Below are positions 51,101-63,100 of a stretch of DNA of 64,000 bases, piece after piece (the first letter of the stretch is position 1; each line of letters opens with the position of its first letter). Under the pieces are notes generated by a model. The model did no database searches. It had not been told where the DNA came from and was given only the letters and a program-made list of their open reading frames with translations. The stretch spans positions 9,300,001 to 9,364,000 of the forward strand of contig NW_024466459.1 in the NCBI RefSeq assembly GCF_017591425.1. The letters run 5' to 3'. The position numbers and the translations under genes are program-made. Source of the DNA: Ochotona curzoniae (Eukaryota > Chordata > Mammalia > Lagomorpha > Ochotonidae).

Positions 51101-54100
51101 GCCCTGGAATGGTGGGTGGGGCAATAGGGGGCAGCTGTCCAGAGCAGGGACGTCCCTCTTACCTCCCCGCTGGCTGGCCCCCATGACAGCCGAGCAGCAG
51201 CAGCGCGGCCAGCAGCATCAGTGAGGCCCCCGGCCAATGGAAACAGGAGCAGCGGTTACTGTGGTGCAGAAAGCTGCTTCTCCACGCCTCCTAGGGAGGG
51301 ACGGCGGCAGGCAGTGAGCAGCCTCCCACAGCCCACTCTCCCCAGCCCCACAGGGGCCAGACTGCTGGGCTCCTGCAGCACGTGGGGTCAGGAAGCTGCC
51401 TTCTGTCTGACAGCCCAAGAGGCTTAAGGGGGTCACACCACCCAGTGGTCAGCTGCTTGCAGCCTCAGGGGTCACACAGCCCAGAGGTCAGCCTCAAGCA
51501 GGGTTCCCTCCATCACACATGCGTGGGGGCTACTTCCCCACAGGAAACATTTCACAGAAGACATGCTTCACCTTCCACGTCTGACACTTGTTGCGCTCCC
51601 TGAGGTGTCCATCCAGCACCGCCTCCAGCTGTTCCTTCAGGATGCTCAGGGCTTTCCGGGTGGACAGGCCCAGGGCCGAGGGGGGCTCTCCCTGCAGAGA
51701 ACAGGCTGTGCTCAGCGGCTCCCCAACACCCCAGGTCACTGCAGGCTGGACAGTTACTTGTACCTCCCACTCCCTAGGCCTCCCTCCCTCCGTCATTCCC
51801 ACTTCTCTCCTGGCTCTCTTGGGGTCAGCGTGGTGGCTCAACAAGCTAATCCTCTATGTACAAGCACCAGCATCCTGTATGGGCACCAGTTCATGTCCCA
51901 GTTGCTCCACTTCCCATCCAGCTTCCTACTTCTGGTCTCAAAAACAACAGAGAATGATTTAATTCTTTGGGCCCCTGCACCTATGTGAGAGACCTGGGGG
52001 AGGCTCTTGGCTCCTGGCTTCTGATTAGTTCAGCTCCAGCCATAGTGGCCATTGGGGAGTCAATGAGTGAATGCAAAAATCTCTCCATGTCTCCTTCTTC
52101 CTGTAAATCTGAATTTCCAATAAAAACAAGTACATCTTGAAACAAAAACAACAAAAACTGGCTCTCCAACATGGCAAGCGGACACCCTAACCAGTCACTT
52201 CACCTTTTCGCCAAAGGCCCACTCCTACTCAGGATCTTCTCACTCACCTTCACTTGATTACCTAGTGCCATCCGGCTAATTCCATCCCCCTGACTGCTCC
52301 TGCCACCAACCTCCCAAGTTGTCTCAAGGATTCTGCTCTTTCAGATTTTTCAAGAGCAGCTCCTACAGCACTGAGGTGCTAGGAAGGACCCAACACCAAG
52401 AAAATGAAAGCTGGGCCTGACACAGTAGCCTAGTGGCTAAAATCTTCGTCTTGCAAGCACTGGGATCCCAAATATGTGCCAATTCATATCCTAGCTGTTC
52501 CACTTCCCATCTAGCTCCTTGCTTGTGACCAGTCAAGGATGGCCCAGAAACCTTGGGACCCTGCACTCTAGAAGAAGCTCCTGGCTCCTGGCTTCGGATC
52601 AGCTTGACTCCAGCCATTGTGGCCACTTGGGGAGAGAACTACCAGATGGAAGATCTTTCTCTATGTCTCTCTTTCTCTCTGTAAATCTTACAAATAAAAA
52701 TAAATTAATCTTTAAAAGAAGAAAGAAAGAAAGAAAATGAAAAATATGAAGAAGAAAAAAAAAGGTAAATGAAAGCTGTGTCCAGAGATGGAGCACACAG
52801 CAGCTCCACCACCCCCTCCTGGCACCACGGACAGGGGCTGGGATGGGAGTGGACAAGGACTAGCCAGATTACCCCCTGAGCCCTCCTGCTATGTTGAGAC
52901 CACCCCTTTGGTCAGACCCCATCTCCTCTTTTCCTGCAGTCCATCCTAAGTCAGCTTTCAACTGTTATATATTTCCTAGGCAACTTCTCCATAGTCACAG
53001 ATTCACCCCTAATACACTTCGACTCCTACAGTTGAATTCGAGCCTGACCACCACCCTGAAGTAGGCTAGCCACACCTCCTGAAGTGCCCTTAGCTATTTG
53101 ACAAGAACCCAAGTGAGCATCATATGTCCAACATTCCAGCCATGCCAGCCAGTCCTTGCCACCAGTATGCCCTCTCCCTCCTAACACTCTGGAATATCCC
53201 AGACAGACCTTGGTCCTACCCCAACTCTAGTTCCCAACATTGCCCTTTCCACAGCAGTGTAGCAGAACAGACACATGCCCCTTAACCTGAAAATCCAGTA
53301 CAGACCCCAGCACCTGCGTAGTGAGGCCCTTCCCAGCCACCTCCCTGCCATTCCTCCCACGTGCCTGTCTCCAGGGATGTCCTGGCTGCCCACCCTCCAC
53401 AGCTCTTGCTTCTCCTTCCAGGCTCTGCTCAGAGACTGGCATTGTAGCACAGCGAGTGAAGCCACCACATGCAAAGCTAGCATCCCATGCAAGTGCCAGT
53501 CAGAGTCCTACTGCTCATCAAACCAGTCCAGCTAACATGTCTGGGGACGCAGCGGAGGAAGGTCCACATGCCTGGGCCGCTGCTGTCCAAGCAGGCAGAG
53601 TTCCCAGGCTCCTGGTTCCAGCCTAGGTCTGGTCCAGCCTACCTGCTGCAGTCAAAAGAATAAGATTTATTTATTTTTATTGGAAAGTCAGATTTACAGA
53701 GAGGAGACGCAGAAAGATCTTCCATCCATTGGTTCATTCCCCACATGACAGCAATGGCTGGAGCTGAGCCAATCCAAAGCCAGGAGCCAGGAGCTTCTTC
53801 CAAGTCTCTCATGCTGGGGGCAGGGTCCCAAGGCTTTGGGCCGTCCTCTACTACTTTCGCAGGCCACAAGCAAGGAGCTGGATGGGAAGTTGAGAAGCCA
53901 GGACATGAATTGGTACCCATATGGAATGCTGAATGCTGAAGTTTGCAAGGTGAGGACTGGCCAACTGAGCCATCTCACCAGCCTCCTCAAATAAAGAAAT
54001 CTTAAAAAAAAGAGACTTGGCTCAGGCATCACCTTCTCAAGGCTGTTGTCCCCAAGCCCGACTATGCACGGCAGGGAGGGTCTGCGTGATGGCTCTCACT

Positions 54101-57100
54101 CAACTGCCAATTCTTGAATATAGGGACTACGCATTTTCATTTCAGCATGTCCTGCCCTACCTCTCCAACTACTAGGAAAATGCCTGCTGCATACAAGCTC
54201 AATGAATGAATGGAAGAACAACGATACCTTTTTAAATATTATCTTTTGCAATCATTGTTTTAATTACTTATTTATTTTCACTTTACTTGAAAGGCAAAGA
54301 CAGACATTTTTTCATCTACTGGTTCACTCCTCAAATGTCTATAATAGCCAGGTCTGGGCCAGCTCAAAGCCACAAGCATAGAAGCCAATCCAAGTCTCCC
54401 ATGCAGATAGCAGGGGCCCAAGCACTTAGGTCCCCACCTGCTGTCTCCCAAGATACACACTTACCATGCAGCTGGGCTGAAAATGGAACCAGGCATAAAC
54501 CGGGCACTCTGATACTGGATGCAAGCATCCCTAGCAACATCTTAACCTATACCCCCTACCTCACTCTGGCAACAATACCTTAATCAGGGCCTATCAAACA
54601 AGTCTGTAAGAAAACAAACAAGTCTGTAGCAGAACACCTGGAGTTTTTAAAAACAAGGGTGTCAAGGCCCCACCCTGGATATACTGAAGCCACATCCTTG
54701 GGATGAAGCCAATTCCAGGCCGAACTGTTAGGGTCTGGTTTTGGCTGCCCCCCAGAAATGACAAAGAATTTCACTGGTAATGCAAAAGCAAGCAGTTTAT
54801 TGTGCCAGCATGCTGGGGTCAGACCGTTCTTGGGGCATGCAGGCCAGCCAAGGGGGGTTCGGACCCTGAACCAGAGAAAGGCTTCTGATTCTATAGGGCT
54901 CTCTTGGGCATTACATACATCATAGCCCACACAAATCCAAACACAGCAAGTCAATTTTAAGAATAACACATTATCCAATCAAAGTAACACACTTCAAACA
55001 CATCATGGCCATGGGATCTGGGTATCAATAGCACATCCCGTTTCCTAGAACTGGACCCGGGTGGATTCTGTAGATAGGGCTTGGGACACTGGTCAGTAGC
55101 CCTAACTCATCCTGATTAGGGTGGCATCTCCCAATGGCCTTGGCTTATCCTAACTAAGCAAAGCAGTGGCTTCTTGGCACCAAGGGGCCTGACAGCCTGG
55201 CCTAGCATTCTACTATTCTAATACTCTAACACTATACTGACACTCTAACAGAACAAAATTCTCAACTCTGGAGTCCTATAGCAAAGTTAGCTCCCAGAAA
55301 GGCCTGAAGGGAGTCCATCCTGAGGGCCCCTGAAGAGCACCAACATGCACTTGCATCAGCAAAGTTCCTGAGCTGGAGGAGTGCATCCAGGCCCTATGGC
55401 ACCGAGGAAGGGACTCCTGAGAAGGCCAGGTTAAGGGCACTGGGCCCAGGCTGCTGTGTCTCGCAGCCCAGCCTCTCCATTAAGGCCCACAGAACTGCCC
55501 TTCTGGCACCCTGCACCAGGGAGAAACCCACACTGGCTTTGTCAGCTGAAGAACATTCTCTTGTCTCCAAAGAATGTCCTCTTGGACAACTAGGCCTCAA
55601 CCCCTGCAGGACACACAGCTCGGATAGGGCAGGTTCCTCTGCCACATCCCTGGCCTTGTGGCTGCGCCTGAGAGCGGCCTCCAGGGCTGGCCTGCTGCCA
55701 GCTCCCAGTGCTGCAAGATGAGCAGGGGCTTCCAGAAGGGGCCCAGCAGAAGCTTCCCAGCTCCCGGCCTAAATCTCCCCAAATCCCTGCTCTCCACGGT
55801 GGCTTTGGGGGATTATGCAGATAAGAACTGCTTCTTCCCCAATGGGATAAACTGGTTATTTCAGCTCCCCCAGGAATGGGCCCACCACCCCCCACCCCCC
55901 CACCCTGCCTGGGGAACTACTGTTCTCCAAAGCCCACAGGTCTGAAGCTGGAACTACTGCCTCCTGGAGCTCCTGTCAAGGAGGGGCAGAAAGCTCAGGG
56001 AGGAAGAGGAGGGGAAGAGGAAGAGGAAAAGAAAGCAGGAAACCTTCTCCTATCGAAGGGGTTGAGCCACAGTGCTGTGCCAGATCCTCCCTCCCAAAGA
56101 AGCTGAGGACCCGGCCAGAGTAGTTCCCAGGAAGCCCAGCAGAGAAATCCAGGCCTCCGCAGCCTTCCCTCTTTGGGGCCTCTGTCCCTGGGCTCAGTGC
56201 CCCAGGCTCAGCCTTCCAGGCTTCCTTCTGACAGCAGTTCCCAGGATGGACTTGCCTGGGCCAGACCTCCCAAAGTGATCAAGTGAGAGAACACACTGGA
56301 GGCAGAAGTGCTAGGGTTGGCCTGCACATCCAGGAGAGGGGAATGGGAAGAAGACAGGAGACTGCTGGGGGCCCTGAAACGAAGCACCCTCCATTCAGAA
56401 AGGTCATTTTCAAAAGGGCAGAAGACAGTCTACAGCCGATGGGGGGGTGGTGCCTGTCCTCCTGCTGGGCCTGCACACCTGGGCACTTCCCATCCCCAGG
56501 GGTCACATGGTGGGCGTCCTACCACCTGCTGGCTCTGTGCGGCCAGTCAGAGCCCAGGACAGACTCCTCTTCTCGCCACTATCCAGTCTGTCACACTTGT
56601 TGCCCCCCCCCCAGGTGCTAGTGGCTGTACTCTGCCCTCACCAGGTGGAGGAGGGATGGGCCAGAGGGTGGCAGATGATCCCGGGGCAGGGCATCTGCAG
56701 TGGCTATCTGTGTGTCTGCCCCCGCATGTTGTGTCTGGCCAGGGACACCAGCTACAGACTGGCAATTAAAGACAGTACAGCAGAGGCAAAGTAAGCCACT
56801 CTTTAATTACATGCTGCCCAAAGGAAGTGTCTCCCCGCACAGGCTGGCCCAGTGGCAAGGACGCAGCCTTCAGCCTAGTTTATTCCAGCCCTCTGAGATG
56901 GCAGGAGTGCCCGAGCAAAAGGCCACATCACCGTTTTCTCTCAACTTGCCTCAGCTTTGCCCCACATGATGATAGAGCCCAGCAAAGGAACATAATGGGA
57001 CGTCTCCACACATCCCAAAAGATTCAGAATGGGCCGGTGGGTGAGCAAGCTCCACCAGCCTTTATGTGTCCACAGAATCAGACTGTGCACCTGTGTGCCT

Positions 57101-60100
57101 CGGCACCAACAGGGGCGACCACAGCAAGGGAACGAAGAATGGGGGCCGTTCCTATTACCGAAACAAGAACACAATCTTCTCACCTGATGGGATCAAAAAA
57201 GGGGCAGCAAAAATCTTGCTGTAAGCAGACAAAGATAATGAGATCTGTCCTGAGTCCCTGGTGCTAAAAATTCCCACCGAATCCCATTACCAGATACCGC
57301 CAGAGACTTCCTGGGTGAGCAGCGCGTCTACCCCAAAGGGAAGGAAGGAGAGGGCATTGCTCTTCCACTGACCCTGCAGCTCTGTGCGTAGAATCAAACC
57401 CAGTTCACTGCTAAAACAGACCAGGCTGCACGGGAGCTCTAAGGCAGCCGGCCCAGGGGAGGCTGGCATGCGAAATCCCATCCTGCACAGGGCGCCTTCT
57501 CTGCACTGGCATGTGAAGTGAGCGGGGCGGGGCTCAGAAACTCAGGGGGACACCAGGATGCGGAAACAGCTTTAGCCATCGGGAATCCACCACATGCAGG
57601 TCTGATGGCAGACATCTGGTTCGTCTAAAGCACCTTCTGAGAGATGACCCACCCGGCCTCCCCTGTGCACACCTCAGTCAAATTTCTCCAGTGATGCAGA
57701 GCCAGAAGCCCCAGTCCAGCCCTTGCCTGCTGGGAGTGCCGCCAAGGCTCCGCTGGCACGACAGTTGTTTTCTTTCCTACTCCACCTGCTTCAGCAGCAT
57801 CAAGGCTGCTGGCTCAGGTAGACAAGTCACCAATTTAGACCTTGACCTGAGGCCTTCACAACAGCAGATAACCACCCAATGGAAGTGGCTGGGGCACATT
57901 CCCTAGGTCCACGAGGCCACATCCCTCTCAGTCAGTGCAAGCAGAGAAAGAACAACAAAGCCAGATTCCACACAATGCCAAGACAGCCGACATTACCATC
58001 TACTCTCTGGAGTTGGACAAGACACAGCCACGCTCCACCTGCAGCCAGGCAAGTCAGAGACTGGAGGGGAGCTACTGCCTGCTCTTCCTCATTCTGCCAG
58101 GTGCATGCTGAACTAAGCACTTTTGTCTACCTTCTTGCCCACCTCCTGCAGCCACTAAGATCCTGCCAAAGACCATCCTGGCCCTAGCAGCTCCTCCTCT
58201 GACCCCTGTGTGGCCCCATACAGGCTGCAAGCCCCTGTCACCTGTGCCTGGAGACCTGGGTCCTAGCATCCCTTGGCAGGCCCCTTGGACACTGAGCTGG
58301 CACTCTCTAGACATGCTAGCTTCCTGGCTTCTACTCCCAGGCTCCTCCTAAGGTCTCGGCTAACTCACACTCACGGAGCAGCCTCTTGTGCTACACGGTC
58401 TTCAGGAACCTGGTGGCAAGCTCTAAGGCAACCCCAAGTAAGAACGAGGCATCGTTAAGACAAATGTAAAAGCCAGGCTGGCATACTCACTCGGCTGCCT
58501 TTGCCCCGGGGGGGCATCCATAGCTCGGCCTGCTTAAACAGCATGGGCAGAGGCTGAGCCACAAGGAGTTAGCCACCCTAACTCCCAACACCACCCTTGG
58601 CGGGGAGAGGAGAAAGGGCTGGAGAGCGAGCGAGGAGCCGGTGCAGTGGAGAGCTGGGCGCAGCAGAGCAGAGCTTCAATGTGCTGATTAATTCAGCCTA
58701 TTTCCAGTCTCGCTGCAGATTCGGGGAGGGAGGAGGCAGCGCAGCGGCTGCAACAGCAGCCTGGGAGAGGGGAGGGAGGAAAGGGAAGAGAAAGCAAAGA
58801 AAAGGGCGGAAAAGAAAGAAGGGTTGAAAGGAGAAAGTTTGTCGGATGCGCTGCCAGATGTCCAGGAGCCTGGCTTGTTCTTCAGCAGAGGCCACGGCCG
58901 GGTGAGCAGAGGCCTGACGCAGAGCCAGGGCCGGCCAGCCAGCCAGCCTGTCAAACAGGAGGAACTACCAACGGTCCGGAACTCCAAGGGCCACTGCCAG
59001 GAGTCAGGTACACCTTGGGATGTAGTAACACCAGCTCTCTTCACAGACTAAAGTGCCCTGCTCCCACGTCACTGGGCAAGGCTAGGGGATGACCTGGAGC
59101 CTGTCACTACGAGACAGCCCCAAGCCACTCAAATGCCCCTGCATACAATCTCGCCAAGACCAGCCAGAGCAGTGGGGGTGGGAGGGGAGGGGACGTGTGA
59201 GTTATTAATAGCAGCACATCCTGCCTGCAGGGGAAGGACTGGCCATTGAGAAGGTTCTGGGCAGGGGGTGGGGGGGATGCAGAAGAGGGGACCAGGAAGC
59301 TCTGAAAGAAGGAATCCAGTGGAGGAGGGCGGAGCAAGCAGCAGCATCCCAGCACCTTCCCTGCAGGTGGCAGGTGGTGCAGGGCCCTCACCAGCCACTA
59401 ATCGGTATGAGCTGAAAGCCCACACACAGAAATACAACTGCCCACGGGCTGCTGGGACCTAGAGACACCCAAGTCTTTCCTTCTCCAGGCAGAAAGAGGA
59501 GACCTATGTCTCCTAGTCAGCATGCACCTCCCCTCCGACGTGGGTCTCCTACGGCATGCACCTCACCTCCTGGAGCATCCACAGAGCTTGGGAAGCTTTC
59601 TCAGCACAGGTACCCTGGGACGGGAGGGGCCGGGCACTGGGAAGACACTCCTCCATCTAGGGCCAGGCCATAAACCCAAAGGAGAAGACACAGCCTAATG
59701 GTCCCCTAGCTGAGGCGCAGAGCCGGAGGCCCAGCGTGGTTCTCCAGGGCCCTCGGTTTCCTAGACGACACCATCTCAAGCTGCAAGGAAGGGAAGAAAA
59801 AGCCAGAGCCTCTCCGTCCCGCCCCCTGCTCTAGCACAGCTCCCCGTGGGGCCCTGCCAAACAGAGAATGGGAACAGCTAGGAGGGGCCAGGCAGTCCAG
59901 CCTCGAAGGGCAGGAAGCTGCCACTGGGAGCAGGAAGGCAGGGAGGGTGGGATCAGCTCCTGTGCTGGCCGCTATGAAGACCAGCACAAAGATGAACAAG
60001 CCAAAAAACTGGCTCCCTTCTGTGTGGCAGGCCTGAAAGAAGACAGCAAGGAGAGGAGGGCAAGCCCAGGGGTTGGACAGCCCCTCACAGCTCTTCCCCA

Positions 60101-63100
60101 TCCTTCTGCTATCTCTCACATGAGCAACCATACCAGGCACCCAGGTATCAGCACTATAGCAGGTCCACCAGGGGCTCTAGGTCAGGAGCTGGGCTGGGAA
60201 GGAGACGCTGAGAGCTGGCAGGCCAGAGAACGGCGTGGGGTGCAAAAAACTACCCAGCAACAACCAAACTAACCCTGGGCTGAGCCAGGGAATGATGGAG
60301 CCCTGACCATCAGTCACCTCTGCCAACTGGTCCCCATGCTGCTCCTACCAAGAGCCTCAGACCACCCTGGGCCCCGGGGGTTCTCTTTGCAAGCACCTTC
60401 GTGTATGCAATTCTCCTGTACCTCAATAGTAGAAACCCCATTAGGGGGCCCAATGTGATGGCATCGTGGTTAAAGTCCTCACCTTGAACATGCCGGGATC
60501 CCATATGGGCACCAGTTCTAATCCCGGCAGCTCCACTTCCCATCCAGCTCCCTGCTTGTGGCCTGGGAAAGCAGTCGAGGACAGCCCAAAGCCTTGGGAC
60601 CCTGCATCCATGTGGGAGACCTGGAAGAAGCTCAGCTCCGGCCATTGCGGCCACTTGGGGAGTGAATCATCAGACGGAAGATCTTCCTCTCTGTCTCTCC
60701 TCCTCTCTGTATATCTGCCTTTCCAATAAAAATCAATAAATCTTTAAAAAAAAAAAAAGAAACCCCATTAGGTCCTGTCACTTAGTTGATAACTTTTGCG
60801 TTTGAACAACCTAGATGTTTTCTGCTTTTGTGATTCTGCCTTAATTGCTTGGCTAGAGGCTGTATGAACCCCAGGCCTGACAGTCTACATGACACCTGGC
60901 AGGTCACTGGGCAGACCACTCCTCAGAAAGGAGGTACCTGGTGTTTGATAAGACCCACTACCCTATAGCTCTTCAATCTGTACTTTTTGAAAGTTGCTTG
61001 CTTCAAACCCACCAATAGAAGCCTGCTAAATCATGACTGTATAATTAATAGCCTGAAATGTATCAGAACCCTGGGCTGTTCAGCCTGGGGCTCTCTCTCC
61101 TCTTTTGTGCTCCCTGCTGATCCTGCAGCAGCCTCAGCTGCAGCGGCCCCTCCCCCTCCAGCCCTGCTGGGCTGCATGGAGGCGGGGGCATGGCTAGGAG
61201 ACCTAGGCTAACCTGAGTAAACCACCTTTATGCCTTAGCACCGACTTCAGACTTAATAATTTTCTGGGGATATCAAAATCCAGCACAACACTTTCAATTA
61301 CTGCGAGCCTCTCTAAGCCAGTGGCCACCTGCCTGCTGCCCAGGGATCGCCCAGGCCACAGGCAGTGCCCCAGCCACGAGGCTCACCTGCCCAGAAAGAG
61401 GACGAAGTTACAAACTCTCTAGAAAAAGTGGCCCTGACAGCTCTCCAGCCCAGACTTAAAAAATATGTATATATCTGTTATATATGTGTATGCATATATT
61501 ATATATATATATATAAATTTTTTTTGGAGGGGCAGTTACAGAACTGGAGGGGTTGGCGGAAGGATCTTCCATCTGTTGGTTGACTCCCAAGTGGCCCCAT
61601 TTGAGCCTGGGCTAGGCTAAAGCCTGGATGCAACAACTCCATTAAGATTCCCCAGACAGGGCGGGAGGGGGCCAGATCGTCTCAGCCCTGGAGCAATGAA
61701 GCCAACAAGGTCTCTAAACTATTGAAACCACTCCAGTAACGCCCAGGGAACACTCTTCCCCACATCAGGGTCTCTAAGGCGTCCTCAAATGATCACCCTG
61801 TCCCTAGGTGCTGACAAGGAAGTCCCTTCTCCTTCCTCCCTGCAGACATGGCAGAAACTAACACAATGGAAACATGTGTCCCACCTACTGTCCCCCATAC
61901 CTGACCCTCCCCACCCTAGTCAGAGACACACTCCTCTCAACTATGTAAACAATATTAAAAAGAAAAATAAAAATTTGAAAATTAAAAACAAAGGGAAGCG
62001 GAGCAGTCAGGATGTGAACTGGAGCTCCTATGGAATGCTGTCACTGCAGGCAGCAGCTTAATCCACGGAGCCACAATGAAGGCACCTAGGCTTGGGTGCT
62101 TGAGTCTTCCTCAGACTCTAGAGAGAAGCCAGCTGCCTGAACCTAGAATGTTGTTTTCCTGACACATCAGGGATAAGGGTTTCAGTAAGAGGCTGGAACC
62201 AGAGGGCAACCCCACCATCTGTGGTAGGGGCGCTCAGCATCCCGAGGCAGGCCAAAGCACTGCACACAGCAGATCCTCCTGGAACTGAGCAATGCATGGC
62301 ACTAGCAACTATTTTAGCAGCGTTATGCCAGACTACCACCAGACACAGTCACTGTTAGGGTGAATACCAGTGACAGGAGGCTGAACACATCGGCCTCAAG
62401 TTCAAATTCACAAGCCTGGTCCAGAAGTACAGAAAGTCTGGGGTTACCACAGCAGCATCCAGTTAAGTGCCACCAGGGAAATGGACCCACAGCTCCTTCT
62501 CCACATCTCCCAAATTCTCTTCCACAGGAAGATCACTGCTCTGAAGTTCAGGTCAACAAATACTCACGAAGCCCTTGCTGCATGCCAGGCTCTGTGCAGG
62601 CAGCCAGAGGAACTGAGATAAAGTGGAAGAGCCTTTCAATGGAGTATAACGAATAAGATGGCAGAGTACAGGGAGACTGAGAGAGAGGACTGAGTGAAGG
62701 GAGGACTTGGGCGGGGAAGACAACACCCAAACTTGCAGAAAGAGTAGAAGAGGATAGCCAGGAAAAAGGGGTGGTCAGTACTGAGAGGCGACAGCCTACA
62801 CAAGGTGTATGCACCCAAACCCAGAAGCACTGCCATCAGCAGTGGTGGTCTAGGCTGACGGGCTGGGCTAGGGACCTGGAGGCCAGCGCCTTGCACAAGG
62901 GGAGGTGCTGTAGCAGGTTTGGCTGCTGACCAGGCTTACAGCAGCCGAGCGGAGGCTGTGAGCAGATGGAGAGATCTCCTGGGAGAGGAGGGCAGGAGGC
63001 GGGCAAGAGCAGCCTCTGTCCCGGGGAGGGATGTCCAACTGATAAGCCTGCCTCCACCCCAAGGCAGTGTGCCTGGAGGCTCAGCCCATCTCCAGGACAG

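Noticed and set aside
52248..52271. Alternative eight-codon start exon for TMEM94 (MALGNQVK, donor GTGAGT, phase 0)
   Set aside because: The frame fits by chance, but MDLQEQHL at 63557-63580 is far closer to the conserved vertebrate N-terminus MDLKEKHL and has a proper acceptor upstream.
54726..55250. Possibility of a full provirus around the LTR
   Set aside because: No second LTR, primer-binding site or gag/pol/env-like frames adjoin it, and the target duplication closes directly on the single LTR.
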